From Lactobacillus sp. (GTDB lineage Bacteria; Bacillota; Bacilli; Lactobacillales; Lactobacillaceae): a DNA stretch of 64,000 bases. The stretch spans positions 1 to 64,000 of the forward strand of contig NZ_JAAVAU010000011.1 of assembly GCF_014803895.1 (NCBI RefSeq), given 5' to 3'. The notes beneath the pieces are model-generated. The model had not been told where the DNA came from. It did no database searches and saw only the letters and a program-made list of their open reading frames with translations. The position numbers and the translations under genes are program-made. Positions 1-9,539 of the stretch are shown here, in pieces (the stretch's first letter is position 1; each line of letters starts with the position of its first letter).

Positions 1-2
1 TA

Positions 3-75
3 TGGAGGATACAGGGTTCGAACCTGTGACCTCCTGCTTGTAAGGCAGATGCTCTCCCAGCTGAGCTAATCCTCC
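3..75 (-). tRNA. tRNA-Val (anticodon TAC)
   Basis: On the minus strand the sequence folds as a complete cloverleaf. The 7-bp acceptor stem GGAGGAT/ATCCTCC, the TTCGAAC T-loop, and an anticodon stem closing loop CTTACAA give anticodon TAC (valine). The discriminator is A and CCA is not encoded. It lies 6 bp after tRNA-Glu and appears co-transcribed with it, probably as the edge of a tRNA array continuing past the left border. Confidence 0.95.
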
Positions 76-81
76 AAAGTG

Positions 82-153
82 TGACCCGTACGGGATTTGA
101 ACCCATGTTACCGCCGTGAAAGGGCGGTGTCTTAACCACTTGACCAACGGGTC
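82..153 (-). tRNA. tRNA-Glu (anticodon TTC)
   Basis: A minus-strand cloverleaf with acceptor stem GACCCGT/ACGGGTC. The anticodon stem CCGCC/GGCGG closes loop CTTTCAC, giving anticodon TTC (glutamate). The T-loop is TTCAAAT, the length is 72 nt, and CCA is not encoded. It is the first gene after the promoter at 184-212. Confidence 0.95.
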
Positions 154-183
154 ATATTTGATTTATCCTTAACACATTTATTT

Positions 184-212
184 ATAATACAGATTACTAA
201 AGAAAAATGCAA
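184..212 (-). promoter_or_regulatory. Promoter of the tRNA-Glu/tRNA-Val unit
   Basis: Minus-strand TTGCAT and TATTAT hexamers are separated by exactly 17 bp. Predicted transcription starts about 24 bp before tRNA-Glu. The match is good and the position fits; no experimental support is visible. Confidence 0.6.
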
Positions 213-235
213 GCTTTTTTTACAAAAAATCAAAT

Positions 236-1000
236 TTATTTTTTTAACTCCTTTTTTAGTTTATTTATTCTTCTTACTGCACTAAATGAATATTTAATTT
301 CATCCCCATTATTAAGCAAAATTACTCGGCTTTTAGAATTAATTTCTTTTATATTTACCGGGTTCACTAAATAAGACTGTGACGCTTTTATGAATCCGTC
401 CAGTCTAGCTTCAATATTTTTTATATCCCCCGTAAATTCTGCAATTTCACCAGCAGAAACTATCTTTAAACGATGAGGAAAAAGAGTTGTAGAAAAGTAA
501 TAAATACTACTTTTGGGAATACGATAAAAACTACTACCGACCTGGTAAGTGAACATTCTTTCTTCCGTTGTCTCTAATTCCCTAATTTTTTGACTTGCTC
601 TTCTCAAATCATTTGTAATTCTCTTTTGAAGACTTTCTTCAGAGTCCATCTTCATAATGTAGTCTAGTGCTCCAATTTGGCGTTCAAATGTTGTCACCGC
701 CATTTCACTATGACTAGTTATAAATATTATTTGAGCAGCCAAATCACGCTGCTTTACCTCATCTGCTAAATCTATGCCATTGGATTTATCTCCCAATTCA
801 ATATCTAAAAAATATATACCTCTAGTAATATCATTATTTTGAATATGATTCATCATTTCAGTGTAAGAATTACTCGTAAATACAAGTTTATAAGTGTTCT
901 GCTCATCGCTTTCGATAATTGATGCTGTTTTAATCAGTCTTTCTATATAAGTTGCTTGAGCTTTATCGTCTTCACATAGATAAATATTATTAATCTTCAA
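236..1000 (-). CDS. LytTR-family response regulator (AgrA/ComE type)
   Basis: This is the cytoplasmic response regulator of a two-component system. The N-terminal receiver domain shows the acidic pair in LCEDD near residue 11 and a phosphoacceptor Asp in YFLDIEL near residue 66. The C-terminal half (about 150-254) is a LytTR DNA-binding domain, with a motif containing PKSSIYYF, SYLVNP and a basic tail. I prefer a TTG start at 1000 (254 residues, MKINNIYL), inside the end of the kinase gene. An in-frame ATG at 1027 would add nine unlikely residues. It is translationally coupled to the kinase. LytTR regulators of this type bind paired 9-bp direct repeats, and such a pair lies ahead of the operon at 2660-2689. 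The genes it controls elsewhere are unknown. Confidence 0.88.
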   Translation of the reverse strand: MKINNIYLCEDDKAQATYIERLIKTASIIESDEQNTYKLVFTSNSYTEMMNHIQNNDITRGIYFLDIELGDKSNGIDLADEVKQRDLAAQIIFITSHSEMAVTTFERQIGALDYIMKMDSEESLQKRITNDLRRASQKIRELETTEERMFTYQVGSSFYRIPKSSIYYFSTTLFPHRLKIVSAGEIAEFTGDIKNIEARLDGFIKASQSYLVNPVNIKEINSKSRVILLNNGDEIKYSFSAVRRINKLKKELKK

Positions 1001-2258
1001 TATTTTCCAATTCCACTTTAAAAACAAAATAATCTTCTTTTATCTCATACCTGATAAACATCTCAGGATACTTTTTACTTATTTTTTCAATATTTGATAA
1101 ACCATATCCTCTATGATTATGTTTGCTTGTATAACCCCTTTTAGTAATTTTATTTAAATCAACTTTTCCTGAAATATGATTGGCTATCAAAAAACTTAAT
1201 TCTTTTTTATCTTTATATAGAAAAACCTTTATCTGTGGTGAAGAATCATTCTGGCTAGCCTCAATTGCATTATCAAATACTATCCCAATAATTCTACTTA
1301 AATCAAAAATATTTATGTTATTTACCTTTTCTATTACTCTTACACATTCAAAAGTACAAGGTATATTTAAACTATCAGCTTTATTTATCTTATTGATCAA
1401 AATACTCTTTAGAACTGGATCATTTACTCTTGCTAAATCATGAAATTTCCATAAAGAATTAGTATTAAACTCATTTTGTGAGTACATATCTAACTTTGCT
1501 AGCAGTTCCTTACTATTTTCTTCACTAGCTGAAATTTTCAAACTATTAAGCATGTTTTTATAGTCATGCTCAAATCTTCTTAATTTCTCTTCGTTATACT
1601 CTAAGTTTTTAATATAGTTAGTTAAATACGCCTGTTTTTCTTTAAGCAGCTTAGCTTGTTGTATTTTATTTTGAAATATTAATAGATACAGCATAAACAA
1701 AAGCTGCCCAAATAATAAAATTCCCACAAATAAGATGTTCACTTTACCATCTACAGGATTAATATATAGCAAGCCAATTAAATGCAATGCAATTTCTGAA
1801 TAGAGTATTGTTCCTAAAAGAGCTTGATTAGATTCGGAATTAAGCAAGTATTTTATATTTAGCTTCTTTAGTAAAAAGTAAAATATTACAAAATATAATA
1901 AAGTCAATGGAACATAAAATAAAATTAAATTTGGGATAAAATGTCCTATTATTCCCCATAATAAATCCAAGAAATAAGTAACTAAATCTGCTAATAAAAT
2001 CGTACACAAACTATTACTATATCCCTCTTTTTTACCGTAAAAACATACTACTGCTCCTACCATAAAAAGCATACTTAATGCAGTACTTAAGTTAACTCTG
2101 ATTAATCTAATTAAACACGTTAGTATAATTAATGCTGCATTAAAGAATATATTCTTTTTAGCGAAAAAATTTATATCATTGAACATAGAAAACAATATCA
2201 GTCTATAGATTATAGCTATTACAAACAATCCTGCATCAAATATATTGATCATTTTCAT
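990..2258 (-). CDS. AgrC/ComD-like sensor histidine kinase (HPK10, GHKL ATPase)
   Basis: A membrane sensor kinase and partner of the overlapping LytTR regulator. The first 195 residues or so contain six to seven hydrophobic segments. A short coiled region and the H-box RRFEHDYKNM near residue 230 carry the phosphorylated His. The C-terminal GHKL ATPase has an N-box (IVFDNAIEAS) and a G-box (RGYGLSNI). This architecture is typical of peptide-pheromone receptors. The ATG at 2258 is chosen because GGGAG sits 4-5 bp before it; an upstream in-frame ATG at 2273 lacks a site. No peptide precursor with a double-glycine leader, AgrB-like processor or bacteriocin gene was found nearby, so its signal is unknown. 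Confidence 0.88.
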   Translation of the reverse strand: MKMINIFDAGLFVIAIIYRLILFSMFNDINFFAKKNIFFNAALIILTCLIRLIRVNLSTALSMLFMVGAVVCFYGKKEGYSNSLCTILLADLVTYFLDLLWGIIGHFIPNLILFYVPLTLLYFVIFYFLLKKLNIKYLLNSESNQALLGTILYSEIALHLIGLLYINPVDGKVNILFVGILLFGQLLFMLYLLIFQNKIQQAKLLKEKQAYLTNYIKNLEYNEEKLRRFEHDYKNMLNSLKISASEENSKELLAKLDMYSQNEFNTNSLWKFHDLARVNDPVLKSILINKINKADSLNIPCTFECVRVIEKVNNINIFDLSRIIGIVFDNAIEASQNDSSPQIKVFLYKDKKELSFLIANHISGKVDLNKITKRGYTSKHNHRGYGLSNIEKISKKYPEMFIRYEIKEDYFVFKVELENIED

Positions 2259-2351
2259 AATACTCCCACACATTAAGTATCCCTAGGCTACCATATTTTA
2301 AAAACAAGCAAAATAGACAGAAATACCTTCCCGTCTCTTTTATTCAATTAT

Positions 2352-2594
2352 TCATCTTTTTAATTTCAATCTATAAATCCCAAACAAAATTAGTCCTGTA
2401 ATCAAAGGAATAATTACGCCTGCATACATAGCTAAATCCCAATATTCACGGGTTACTATCAACCGTATTAAATTAAGTACAGTAATCAACCCCAAAATAT
2501 AACTTCCATATTTAGATACATTTCTACTAATTTTATTATTTAAAATTAGCAATACTATCACCACTAACAGTGAAATAATTGAAATATAAACCAT
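2352..2594 (-). CDS. Small membrane protein, first gene of the LytTR two-component operon
   Basis: An 80-residue protein that I cannot assign to a family. It is almost entirely hydrophobic, with three predicted membrane segments (about 2-19, 28-46 and 52-74) and a basic C-terminus (YRLKLKR). The ATG at 2594 follows GGAGG by 10 bp; an upstream ATG at 2615 precedes that site and is unlikely. It lies directly behind a promoter carrying LytTR-type repeats and 93 bp ahead of the kinase gene, so it is probably co-expressed with the kinase and regulator. An accessory sensor, immunity or signal-handling role would be speculative. Confidence 0.7.
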   Translation of the reverse strand: MVYISIISLLVVIVLLILNNKISRNVSKYGSYILGLITVLNLIRLIVTREYWDLAMYAGVIIPLITGLILFGIYRLKLKR

Positions 2595-2627
2595 AATTTC
2601 ATTTCCTCCAATCACTTGACTACAAAT

Positions 2628-2656
2628 ATCATAAACTCAATAGAAATTAATAAATG
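2628..2656 (-). promoter_or_regulatory. Candidate regulated promoter of the two-component operon
   Basis: The minus strand has a -10 hexamer TATGAT at 2628-2633. At 17 bp spacing the -35 position (CATTTA) is poor, as expected for an activator-dependent promoter. The proximal direct repeat ends 4 bp upstream of this poor -35. This is inferred from geometry. Confidence 0.5.
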
Positions 2657-2659
2657 AGA

Positions 2660-2689
2660 ACTTCAAATTCGTATACTTTTACTTCAAAT
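2660..2689 (-). promoter_or_regulatory. Paired 9-bp direct repeat, putative LytTR regulator binding site
   Basis: Two identical copies of ATTTGAAGT (minus strand; plus strand 2660-2668 and 2681-2689) are separated by 12 bp, giving a 21-bp, two-helical-turn period. This is the layout of ComE/PlnC/AgrA-type LytTR binding sites at bacteriocin and quorum-sensing promoters. The site lies just upstream of the operon encoding a LytTR regulator, suggesting autoregulation. The repeat and spacing are seen directly; the binding is inferred. Confidence 0.65.
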
Positions 2690-2706
2690 CCATCAAAATA
2701 AAGCAC

Positions 2707-2757
2707 AAAAAAAATGTAGTTACATTGTAATTTAGAGTTACAACATAACTACATTTT
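2707..2757 (-). terminator. Terminator after purB
   Basis: A long AT-rich inverted repeat (arms 2712-2730 and 2738-2756, with a two-base mismatch in the middle) is followed on the minus strand by eight T residues. It begins just past the purB stop codon. Confidence 0.75.
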
Positions 2758-2765
2758 TATAAATT

Positions 2766-4061
2766 TTATTCCAAGCCACACTTCTTAAAGATATCATCGA
2801 CATGTTTCAAGTGATAATGATAATCAAAAGCATCATCGATATCTTCTTGAGAAAGATAATCCATAATTTCACTATTTTCGACAAGTGGCTTAAATTGTTT
2901 TTGTTCGTTCCAAGATTTTGCCGTTAATTTTTGTACCATATCATAAGCTTTTTCACGTGAAAGGCCTGCTTCATCGATCAAATTCAAAAGCACTCTTTGT
3001 GAATAAATTAAGCCATAAGTCCGGTCCATATTCTTGAGCATTGTCTCTGGGAAAACATCTAAATTCTTCAAAATACGATTGAAGCGATTGAGCATATAGT
3101 CAATTGCAATGGTTGTATCTGGCAAAATCACCCGCTCTGCACTTGAATGAGAGATGTCACGTTCATGCCACAAAGCTACATTCTCATAGGCAGTTACTAC
3201 ATGACCACGTACCACACGAGCCATACCACATAAGTTCTCTGAACCAATTGGATTGCGCTTGTGCGGCATTGCAGAAGAACCTTTTTGACCAGCCCGGAAG
3301 TGTTCTTCAACTTCATGGATTTCACTACGTTGAAGCGAACGAATTTCAGTTGCCCAGTTTTCAATACTAGTCGCAATTAAGGCAAGCATCGCGATATATT
3401 CTGCATGTAGGTCTCTTGGTAACACTTGTGATGTGATTGGTTGTTGCGTTAAGCCCAGTTGCTTTAAAACACTAGTTTCAACTTCAGGGGGCACATTGGC
3501 AAAAGTTCCTACTGCACCGGAAATCTTACCAGACTCAACACCTTTAGCTGCATGTTCAAATCTTTCAATATCACGATTGATTTCAGCATACCAACGAGCT
3601 AGCTTAAGACCAAAAGTAGTTGGTTCAGCTTGAACACCATGAGTGCGACCCATCATAACCGTATTTTTGTATTTTAAAGCTTTTTCAGCAATGGTCTTTT
3701 TAAGTTCAGCCAAATCTTTTCTGATGATATCATCAGCCTGTTTAAGTAACACACCTTGCGCAGTATCAACCACGTCAGTCGAAGTTAAGCCAAAGTGTAC
3801 CCACTTCTTTTCATCACCTAAACTTTCAGAAACTGTCCGCGTAAAAGCAACCACATCGTGGTGGGTAATTGCTTCAAGCTCGGCAACTCTCTCAGCAGTA
3901 AAAGAAGCATTTTTAGCGATTTTTTTAGCATCTTCGACTGGGACTTCACCTAATTCTGCCCAAGCATTGGTCGCAGCAATTTCAACCTGGAGCCAAGCTT
4001 CGTATCTATTCTCATCTGTCCAAACTTTGCCCATTTCTGGACGAGTATAGCGTTCTAACAT
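2766..4061 (-). CDS. purB: Adenylosuccinate lyase
   Basis: Cleaves adenylosuccinate to AMP plus fumarate, and SAICAR to AICAR plus fumarate, in purine synthesis. The 431-residue length is normal for the fumarase/aspartase superfamily. The signature loop [10 protein letters not shown] lies around residue 263. The conserved regions TSTDVVDTA and [12 protein letters not shown] carry the substrate-binding and catalytic His. It lies 4 bp after purA and is clearly co-transcribed with it, so the two steps from IMP to AMP are made together. A terminator follows. Confidence 0.97.
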   Translation of the reverse strand: MLERYTRPEMGKVWTDENRYEAWLQVEIAATNAWAELGEVPVEDAKKIAKNASFTAERVAELEAITHHDVVAFTRTVSESLGDEKKWVHFGLTSTDVVDTAQGVLLKQADDIIRKDLAELKKTIAEKALKYKNTVMMGRTHGVQAEPTTFGLKLARWYAEINRDIERFEHAAKGVESGKISGAVGTFANVPPEVETSVLKQLGLTQQPITSQVLPRDLHAEYIAMLALIATSIENWATEIRSLQRSEIHEVEEHFRAGQKGSSAMPHKRNPIGSENLCGMARVVRGHVVTAYENVALWHERDISHSSAERVILPDTTIAIDYMLNRFNRILKNLDVFPETMLKNMDRTYGLIYSQRVLLNLIDEAGLSREKAYDMVQKLTAKSWNEQKQFKPLVENSEIMDYLSQEDIDDAFDYHYHLKHVDDIFKKCGLE

Positions 4062-4065
4062 AAAT

Positions 4066-5355
<1,290 letters not shown>

Positions 5356-5403
5356 TTAAGTTCACCTCATAAAAAATTATTCAATATCTTAAAACCGACA
5401 TTT

Positions 5404-5432
5404 AGTTTAACAATAGTTTTTCTGATAGTCAA
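5404..5432 (-). promoter_or_regulatory. purA promoter
   Basis: Minus-strand TTGACT and TAAACT hexamers with a 17-bp spacer, ending about 45 bp before the purA start codon. Confidence 0.65.
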
Positions 5433-5435
5433 TAT

Positions 5436-5480
5436 TTTTCCGAACATTTTTAAATATCGTTTTTCATATTATTCTGATTT
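5436..5480. promoter_or_regulatory. Candidate PurR box pair between purA and guaC
   Basis: Plus strand 5436-5448 contains CCGAACATT and matches 12 of 13 positions of the Gram-positive PurBox AWWWCCGAACWWT. Positions 5468-5480 match 11 of 13 of the inverted box. The spacer is 19 bp, slightly longer than the usual 16-17. The first box abuts the purA -35. Control of the divergent purA and guaC promoters by PurR is inferred. Confidence 0.45.
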
Positions 5481-5484
5481 TAGC

Positions 5485-5514
5485 TTGACATTTCCCAAAA
5501 AGTCCGTATATTAG
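5485..5514 (+). promoter_or_regulatory. guaC promoter
   Basis: A perfect -35 TTGACA and a TATTAG -10 at 18-bp spacing, about 33 bp before the guaC GTG start. Confidence 0.65.
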
Positions 5515-5547
5515 TAGCTGTCAATAAGAAATAGCGAGGTAAGATTT

Positions 5548-6540
5548 GTGAGTAACTATTTTAGTATGGAAGCCTTTGATTATGATGATATCCAATTAGT
5601 TCCTAATAAATGTATTATCAAGAGCCGTAAGGAAGCTGATACTAGTGTTAAGTTTGGAAACCGAACATTCAAGATACCAGTTGTTCCTGCCAATATGGAC
5701 AGTGTTATCGATGACAAACTGGCTGTTTGGTTAGCAGAAAATGATTACTACTATGTAATGCATCGTTTTCAACCAGAAAAAAGAGCTGATTTTGTCAGAA
5801 TGATGCATGAAAAAGGATTATTCGCATCAATTTCCGTTGGTATTAAGGACGAAGAATATGACTTCATCGATTCTTTAGTTAAAGAAAACTTAGTTCCCGA
5901 ATACATCACAATCGATGTTGCCCATGGTCATTCTGACTATGTAATCAAGATGATCCGCTACATCAAAGATAAATTACCAGACTCCTTTGTTACTGCTGGT
6001 AATATCGCTACTCCTGAGGCCGTTCGTGAATTAGAAAATGCTGGCGCTGATGCAACTAAAGTCGGCGTCGGCCCAGGACGTGCATGTATCACTAAATTAA
6101 AAACCGGTTTTGGTACTGGTGGTTGGCAATTAGCCGCCTTAAGAATGTGTTCCAAGGCAGCAAGCAAACCTTTAATTGCAGATGGTGGTATCCGTCATAA
6201 CGGTGATATTGCTAAATCCGTTCGTTTTGGCGCTTCCATGGTCATGATTGGCTCACTTCTTGCTGGTCACGAAGAATCACCTGGTCACGTAATTGATATT
6301 GATGGTAAGAGTTATAAGCAATATTGGGGATCAGCTTCTGAAGTTCAAAAAGGTGCTTACAAGAACGTTGAAGGTAAGCAAATGCTGGTACCATTCCGTG
6401 GCTCTATCAAAGATACCCTGCGTGAAATGCAAGAAGATTTACAATCTTCAATCTCCTATGCTGGTGGTCGCGACCTCAACTCAATTCGCTTAGTTGACTA
6501 TGTCATCGTAAAATCTTCAATTTTAGATGGTGATAAATAA
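5548..6540 (+). CDS. guaC: GMP reductase
   Basis: NADPH-dependent deamination of GMP to IMP, a purine interconversion enzyme. The 330-residue single TIM barrel of the IMPDH/GMPR family lacks CBS domains, which separates it from IMP dehydrogenase. The catalytic Cys loop GPGRACITK is near residue 180 and the phosphate-binding segment is [10 protein letters not shown]. The start is GTG at 5548, with GAGGT 7 bp upstream. It is divergent from purA-purB, so shared purine control is likely. A bidirectional terminator follows. Confidence 0.95.
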   Translation: MSNYFSMEAFDYDDIQLVPNKCIIKSRKEADTSVKFGNRTFKIPVVPANMDSVIDDKLAVWLAENDYYYVMHRFQPEKRADFVRMMHEKGLFASISVGIKDEEYDFIDSLVKENLVPEYITIDVAHGHSDYVIKMIRYIKDKLPDSFVTAGNIATPEAVRELENAGADATKVGVGPGRACITKLKTGFGTGGWQLAALRMCSKAASKPLIADGGIRHNGDIAKSVRFGASMVMIGSLLAGHEESPGHVIDIDGKSYKQYWGSASEVQKGAYKNVEGKQMLVPFRGSIKDTLREMQEDLQSSISYAGGRDLNSIRLVDYVIVKSSILDGDK

Positions 6541-6552
6541 TAATCGATGAAA

Positions 6553-6602
6553 TAAAAAATCTCTAGAATTTCCTTTTAATTGGATCTTCTAGAGATTTTT
6601 TT
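6553..6602. terminator. Bidirectional terminator between guaC and tsaD
   Basis: Perfect 14-bp arms (6555-6568 and 6587-6600) contain TCTCTAGAA, flanked by A-runs on the left and T-runs on the right. The hairpin can therefore end both guaC and the converging tsaD transcript. Confidence 0.85.
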
Positions 6603-6622
6603 GTCTGTATTTAAAATTATTT

Positions 6623-7669
6623 TTAATTTAACATTCTATCTGCATATGGCAGTTCTAATGATGGATCAGCATTCAAATGTTCATCACTAAACTTACCGGC
6701 ATTATATAAATTATAAGCAGCAGCACCAATCATTGCAGCATTATCACCACAAAGTTTTAAATCTGGCAAAATCACTTTAGGCTTAACATCTGCTGGTAAT
6801 TTTTCAATTTCTTCATTTAATCGTTCACGTAAACCATGGTTAGCTGCAACACCACCACCTAAAATGAACGTTTTCGGCTTATATTCCTTAATAGCTCGAA
6901 TCGTCTTATATGATAGGACATCAACTACAGAAGCTTGAAAACTTGCAGCTAAATCATACTTATCTAATTTTTCATGAATTTGATCGGCATGGTGACAAGT
7001 ATTAATAAATGCACTCTTTAATCCAGAAAATGAAAAATCGTAATCATCATCTTCCATCATAGCACGTGGAAAATGGAACGTGTCTTTCCCCTTATGAGCC
7101 CATTCATCAATAGTTTTTCCTGCTGGATAATTTACACCTAATACTCGACCAATTTTATCATATGCTTCGCCAGCTGCATCATCACGAGTATCACCAATAA
7201 TTTCAAAATGAATTGGATCCTTCATTAAAACAATTTCAGTATGACCTCCAGAAACCTGAAGTGCCATTGCAGGATATTCAATTTCATCCTTTAATTGAGC
7301 CGCCATAATATGCCCCATAATATGATCAACGCCAATCAAAGGAATTCCAGTTGCCATGGAAGCCGCTTTAGCAGCACTGACACCGATTAAAAGTGCCCCA
7401 ACAAGACCCGGACCATAAGTTACCGCAATAGCATCAATATCATCCCAAGTAGCATGTGCTTCAGCCAAAGCTTCTTTAGTAATTTGAGTGATTACTTCAA
7501 TATGGTGACGACTAGCAACTTCTGGTACAACTCCTCCAAAACGTTGATGACTTTTAATTTGAGTCGCAACTATTAAGCTTTCAATTTCACGACCATTTTT
7601 AATTACGGCAGTTGAAGTTTCATCACATGAACTTTCAAAAGCTAAGATACGTACATCCTTTTTTGTCAA
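6623..7669 (-). CDS. tsaD: tRNA N6-threonylcarbamoyladenosine transferase TsaD
   Basis: Catalytic subunit that transfers threonylcarbamoyl to A37 of ANN-decoding tRNAs. The 348-residue ASKHA-fold protein has the metal-binding HIMGHIMAA motif and the ATP-site segments AFESSCDET and [11 protein letters not shown]. The start is TTG at 7669, overlapping the rimI stop by 4 nt (TTGA), so it is translationally coupled. With tsaB two genes upstream, most of the t6A complex is encoded here; tsaE is not in the window. Confidence 0.96.
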   Translation of the reverse strand: MTKKDVRILAFESSCDETSTAVIKNGREIESLIVATQIKSHQRFGGVVPEVASRHHIEVITQITKEALAEAHATWDDIDAIAVTYGPGLVGALLIGVSAAKAASMATGIPLIGVDHIMGHIMAAQLKDEIEYPAMALQVSGGHTEIVLMKDPIHFEIIGDTRDDAAGEAYDKIGRVLGVNYPAGKTIDEWAHKGKDTFHFPRAMMEDDDYDFSFSGLKSAFINTCHHADQIHEKLDKYDLAASFQASVVDVLSYKTIRAIKEYKPKTFILGGGVAANHGLRERLNEEIEKLPADVKPKVILPDLKLCGDNAAMIGAAAYNLYNAGKFSDEHLNADPSLELPYADRMLN

Positions 7670-8220
7670 TTTACTTCTTCCTGTTCTTCATCTGTTATTC
7701 TTTTTATCATACTTAAAGCATCAGCATGTTCAGAAATATAATAATTTTTTCTTATAAAATTAGGTGTAAAGCCGAACCTGCGATAAACACTCTGCGCTTG
7801 ATAATTATCAGTTTTAACTTCTAATGTCATTTGAACCGCGCGATTCTTATACGCCAAATCGGTCAATATTTTTAATAAATAGGTTCCTATACCTAATCGT
7901 TGAAAAGTAGGCTTTACTGCAATATTTGTAATATGACCTTCTTGAGCTTGCATCCGCATCCCTGCAAATGCTACTAATCCAGCCCCATTATAAACTACTA
8001 AATAAATCGTATTCTGCTTACTTAATTCTGACTGAAAAGTCTTTGCATCCCAGGGTATCTTGCCATAATAGACTTCTTTTTCTAAGGCAAGTAAGTCACT
8101 AATATGAGCTTCATTAGCTTGCATTACCTTTAACACATAATTATTAACTGTAAAGGTAAAATCTTTAAAACTTAAATCTAACTCTACCGGATGCAAAAAA
8201 TTATTAAACTTCTTCCACAT
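7666..8220 (-). CDS. rimI: GNAT acetyltransferase RimI (ribosomal protein S18 alanine N-acetyltransferase)
   Basis: A GNAT-fold acetyltransferase. The acetyl-CoA motif [10 protein letters not shown] and preceding beta-strand ITNIAVKP are clear, followed by the QSVYRRFGF region typical of RimI. About 40 extra N-terminal residues (starting MWKKFNNF) precede the core, which is common in lactobacilli as far as I recall. Placement between tsaB and tsaD is the usual Firmicutes order and supports the RimI name. The start is uncertain: ATG at 8220 (184 aa) or at 8238; neither has a convincing ribosome site. Both overlap the end of tsaB, so coupling is likely. Confidence 0.85.
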   Translation of the reverse strand: MWKKFNNFLHPVELDLSFKDFTFTVNNYVLKVMQANEAHISDLLALEKEVYYGKIPWDAKTFQSELSKQNTIYLVVYNGAGLVAFAGMRMQAQEGHITNIAVKPTFQRLGIGTYLLKILTDLAYKNRAVQMTLEVKTDNYQAQSVYRRFGFTPNFIRKNYYISEHADALSMIKRITDEEQEEVN

Positions 8221-8941
8221 AGTCACTATCCGGACCATACGCTTTACCTGTCTTCTTATGCCAATCTAATTCTGCCTGTGTACGACGTAAATACTTTGGC
8301 ACCATTTTATCTGGATCAACTACGCTTGCATCAAGTGCTAATAAGCCAATATTTGCTGCATGTACTTGATTTACATCTCCTAAGGCTTGTGTATATTGAA
8401 TATCGGGCCAAATTTCTTTAATTTGATCTTGATACTTACTCATATCACTACCAACAAAGATAATTTTTTTATTATCAGCGACTTTTTTTACTTTATTAAG
8501 CAAATCATCAATGTGATAGTGGCCATCTGCTACAATATTTTCTACCCCAATATCATTTTTTACATAGGCACCAGCAAAGAAATTATTATTTCTAGCATCG
8601 ATTTCCGCAATAATTACACTGTCTTTATCTTCTACTCCTTCAGCTAAAGCAGCAAGAGTAGAAATACCCACCAATTCTTTATTTAAAATTGAAGAAAACA
8701 TCTTGGCAGTAGTGATTCCAATTCTTAACCCAGTATATGATCCAGGTCCTTGCGCTACTGCAAAACGGTCAATATCATTTAAAGTTACATTATTCTCCTT
8801 TAAAATTTCACTAATTAAGGGATCTAAATGTTCACTATGATTACGTTGATCTACTTCATTCTTTTCTGCAATAATATTTTTATCATCACTTAAAGCAACA
8901 CTTAAATGATTAGTTGCAGTTGTTATACTCAATATTTTCAA
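8204..8941 (-). CDS. tsaB: tRNA threonylcarbamoyladenosine biosynthesis protein TsaB
   Basis: A non-catalytic ASKHA-fold partner of TsaD in t6A37 synthesis. The N-terminal strand ILSITTATNHLS and the motif AVAQGPGSYTGLRIG identify TsaB. I choose TTG at 8941 (245 residues) because GAGGAG sits about 6 bp upstream; an ATG at 8962 overlaps that site and would add seven residues. It is the first gene of tsaB-rimI-tsaD, with successive overlaps. Confidence 0.93.
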   Translation of the reverse strand: MKILSITTATNHLSVALSDDKNIIAEKNEVDQRNHSEHLDPLISEILKENNVTLNDIDRFAVAQGPGSYTGLRIGITTAKMFSSILNKELVGISTLAALAEGVEDKDSVIIAEIDARNNNFFAGAYVKNDIGVENIVADGHYHIDDLLNKVKKVADNKKIIFVGSDMSKYQDQIKEIWPDIQYTQALGDVNQVHAANIGLLALDASVVDPDKMVPKYLRRTQAELDWHKKTGKAYGPDSDYVEEV

Positions 8942-8980
8942 GTGAGTCTCCTCATTTATCAATTAAACCATTAATTTAAA

Positions 8981-9496
8981 TTACTTTCTTATTTTAACAC
9001 GCTGTAAAGCATTTAAAACTGCATAGCCAACGATTATTTGAATCCAAGGTACTATCAATTCTTTTAAAATTCTTTGGGTAAAAGCAGCTTTCAAGTTAAC
9101 GCCATATAAAATATGTAACCAATAAGTATTCATAACAATATTTACAATTATAGTTACCAAAATAGTAGCTACTGCAATACGCCATAATTTAACGGGCTTT
9201 TGATATAAGAAAAAGCCATAAATTACTACTCCAACAATCGCCGATAAAGTAAAGCCTGGGAAAAATCCTCCCTGGAAACCAAAAAGAGCAGATGTTAACA
9301 AATCAGTTAACAGACCACCAATTCCTCCCCAAAAAGGACCAAAATAATATCCCAACATAATATTACCGATAAATCCAAGGCCAACATTTACCATTGCTGG
9401 TCCAAATGAAATTTTTTGTAAAATAATGTTTATTGCTACTAATAAGCCTAATAATACTAATTCTTTTAATGTTTTTTGTTTAGTATTCACCTTCAA
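8981..9496 (-). CDS. folT: ECF transporter S component, folate-type (FolT)
   Basis: A substrate-binding membrane component of an energy-coupling factor transporter. About 170 residues carry five to six hydrophobic segments. The central NTYWLHILYG stretch and following R-x-x-KEL segment match what I know of the folate S-component family. It would use the shared EcfA1/EcfA2/EcfT module encoded at 45.4-47.8 kb. The preferred start is TTG at 9496, 7 bp after GGAGG; ATGs at 9502 and 9556 are badly placed. An intrinsic-terminator-like hairpin lies directly before its ribosome site. Another vitamin substrate is possible. Confidence 0.72.
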   Translation of the reverse strand: MKVNTKQKTLKELVLLGLLVAINIILQKISFGPAMVNVGLGFIGNIMLGYYFGPFWGGIGGLLTDLLTSALFGFQGGFFPGFTLSAIVGVVIYGFFLYQKPVKLWRIAVATILVTIIVNIVMNTYWLHILYGVNLKAAFTQRILKELIVPWIQIIVGYAVLNALQRVKIRK

Positions 9497-9508
9497 AGTC
9501 ATCCCTCC

Positions 9509-9539
9509 CAAAAAAGCATGACTTATTGGGTCATGCTTA
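9509..9539 (-). terminator. Hairpin with T-run between the thioesterase gene and folT
   Basis: Minus-strand arms AAGCATGAC and GTCATGCTT (9514-9522 and 9530-9538) are followed by six T residues and then immediately by the GGGAGG site of folT. It starts on the stop codon of the upstream gene. It is a terminator or an attenuator of folT. Confidence 0.75.

Noticed and set aside
2274..2351. Possible signal-peptide gene between the small membrane protein and the kinase
   Set aside because: No frame with a start, ribosome site and more than about 15 codons; no double-glycine motif.
3104..4050. Long plus-strand open frames opposite purB (and similar ones opposite other genes)
   Set aside because: They mirror strongly coding minus-strand genes, lack ribosome sites and have unlikely compositions.
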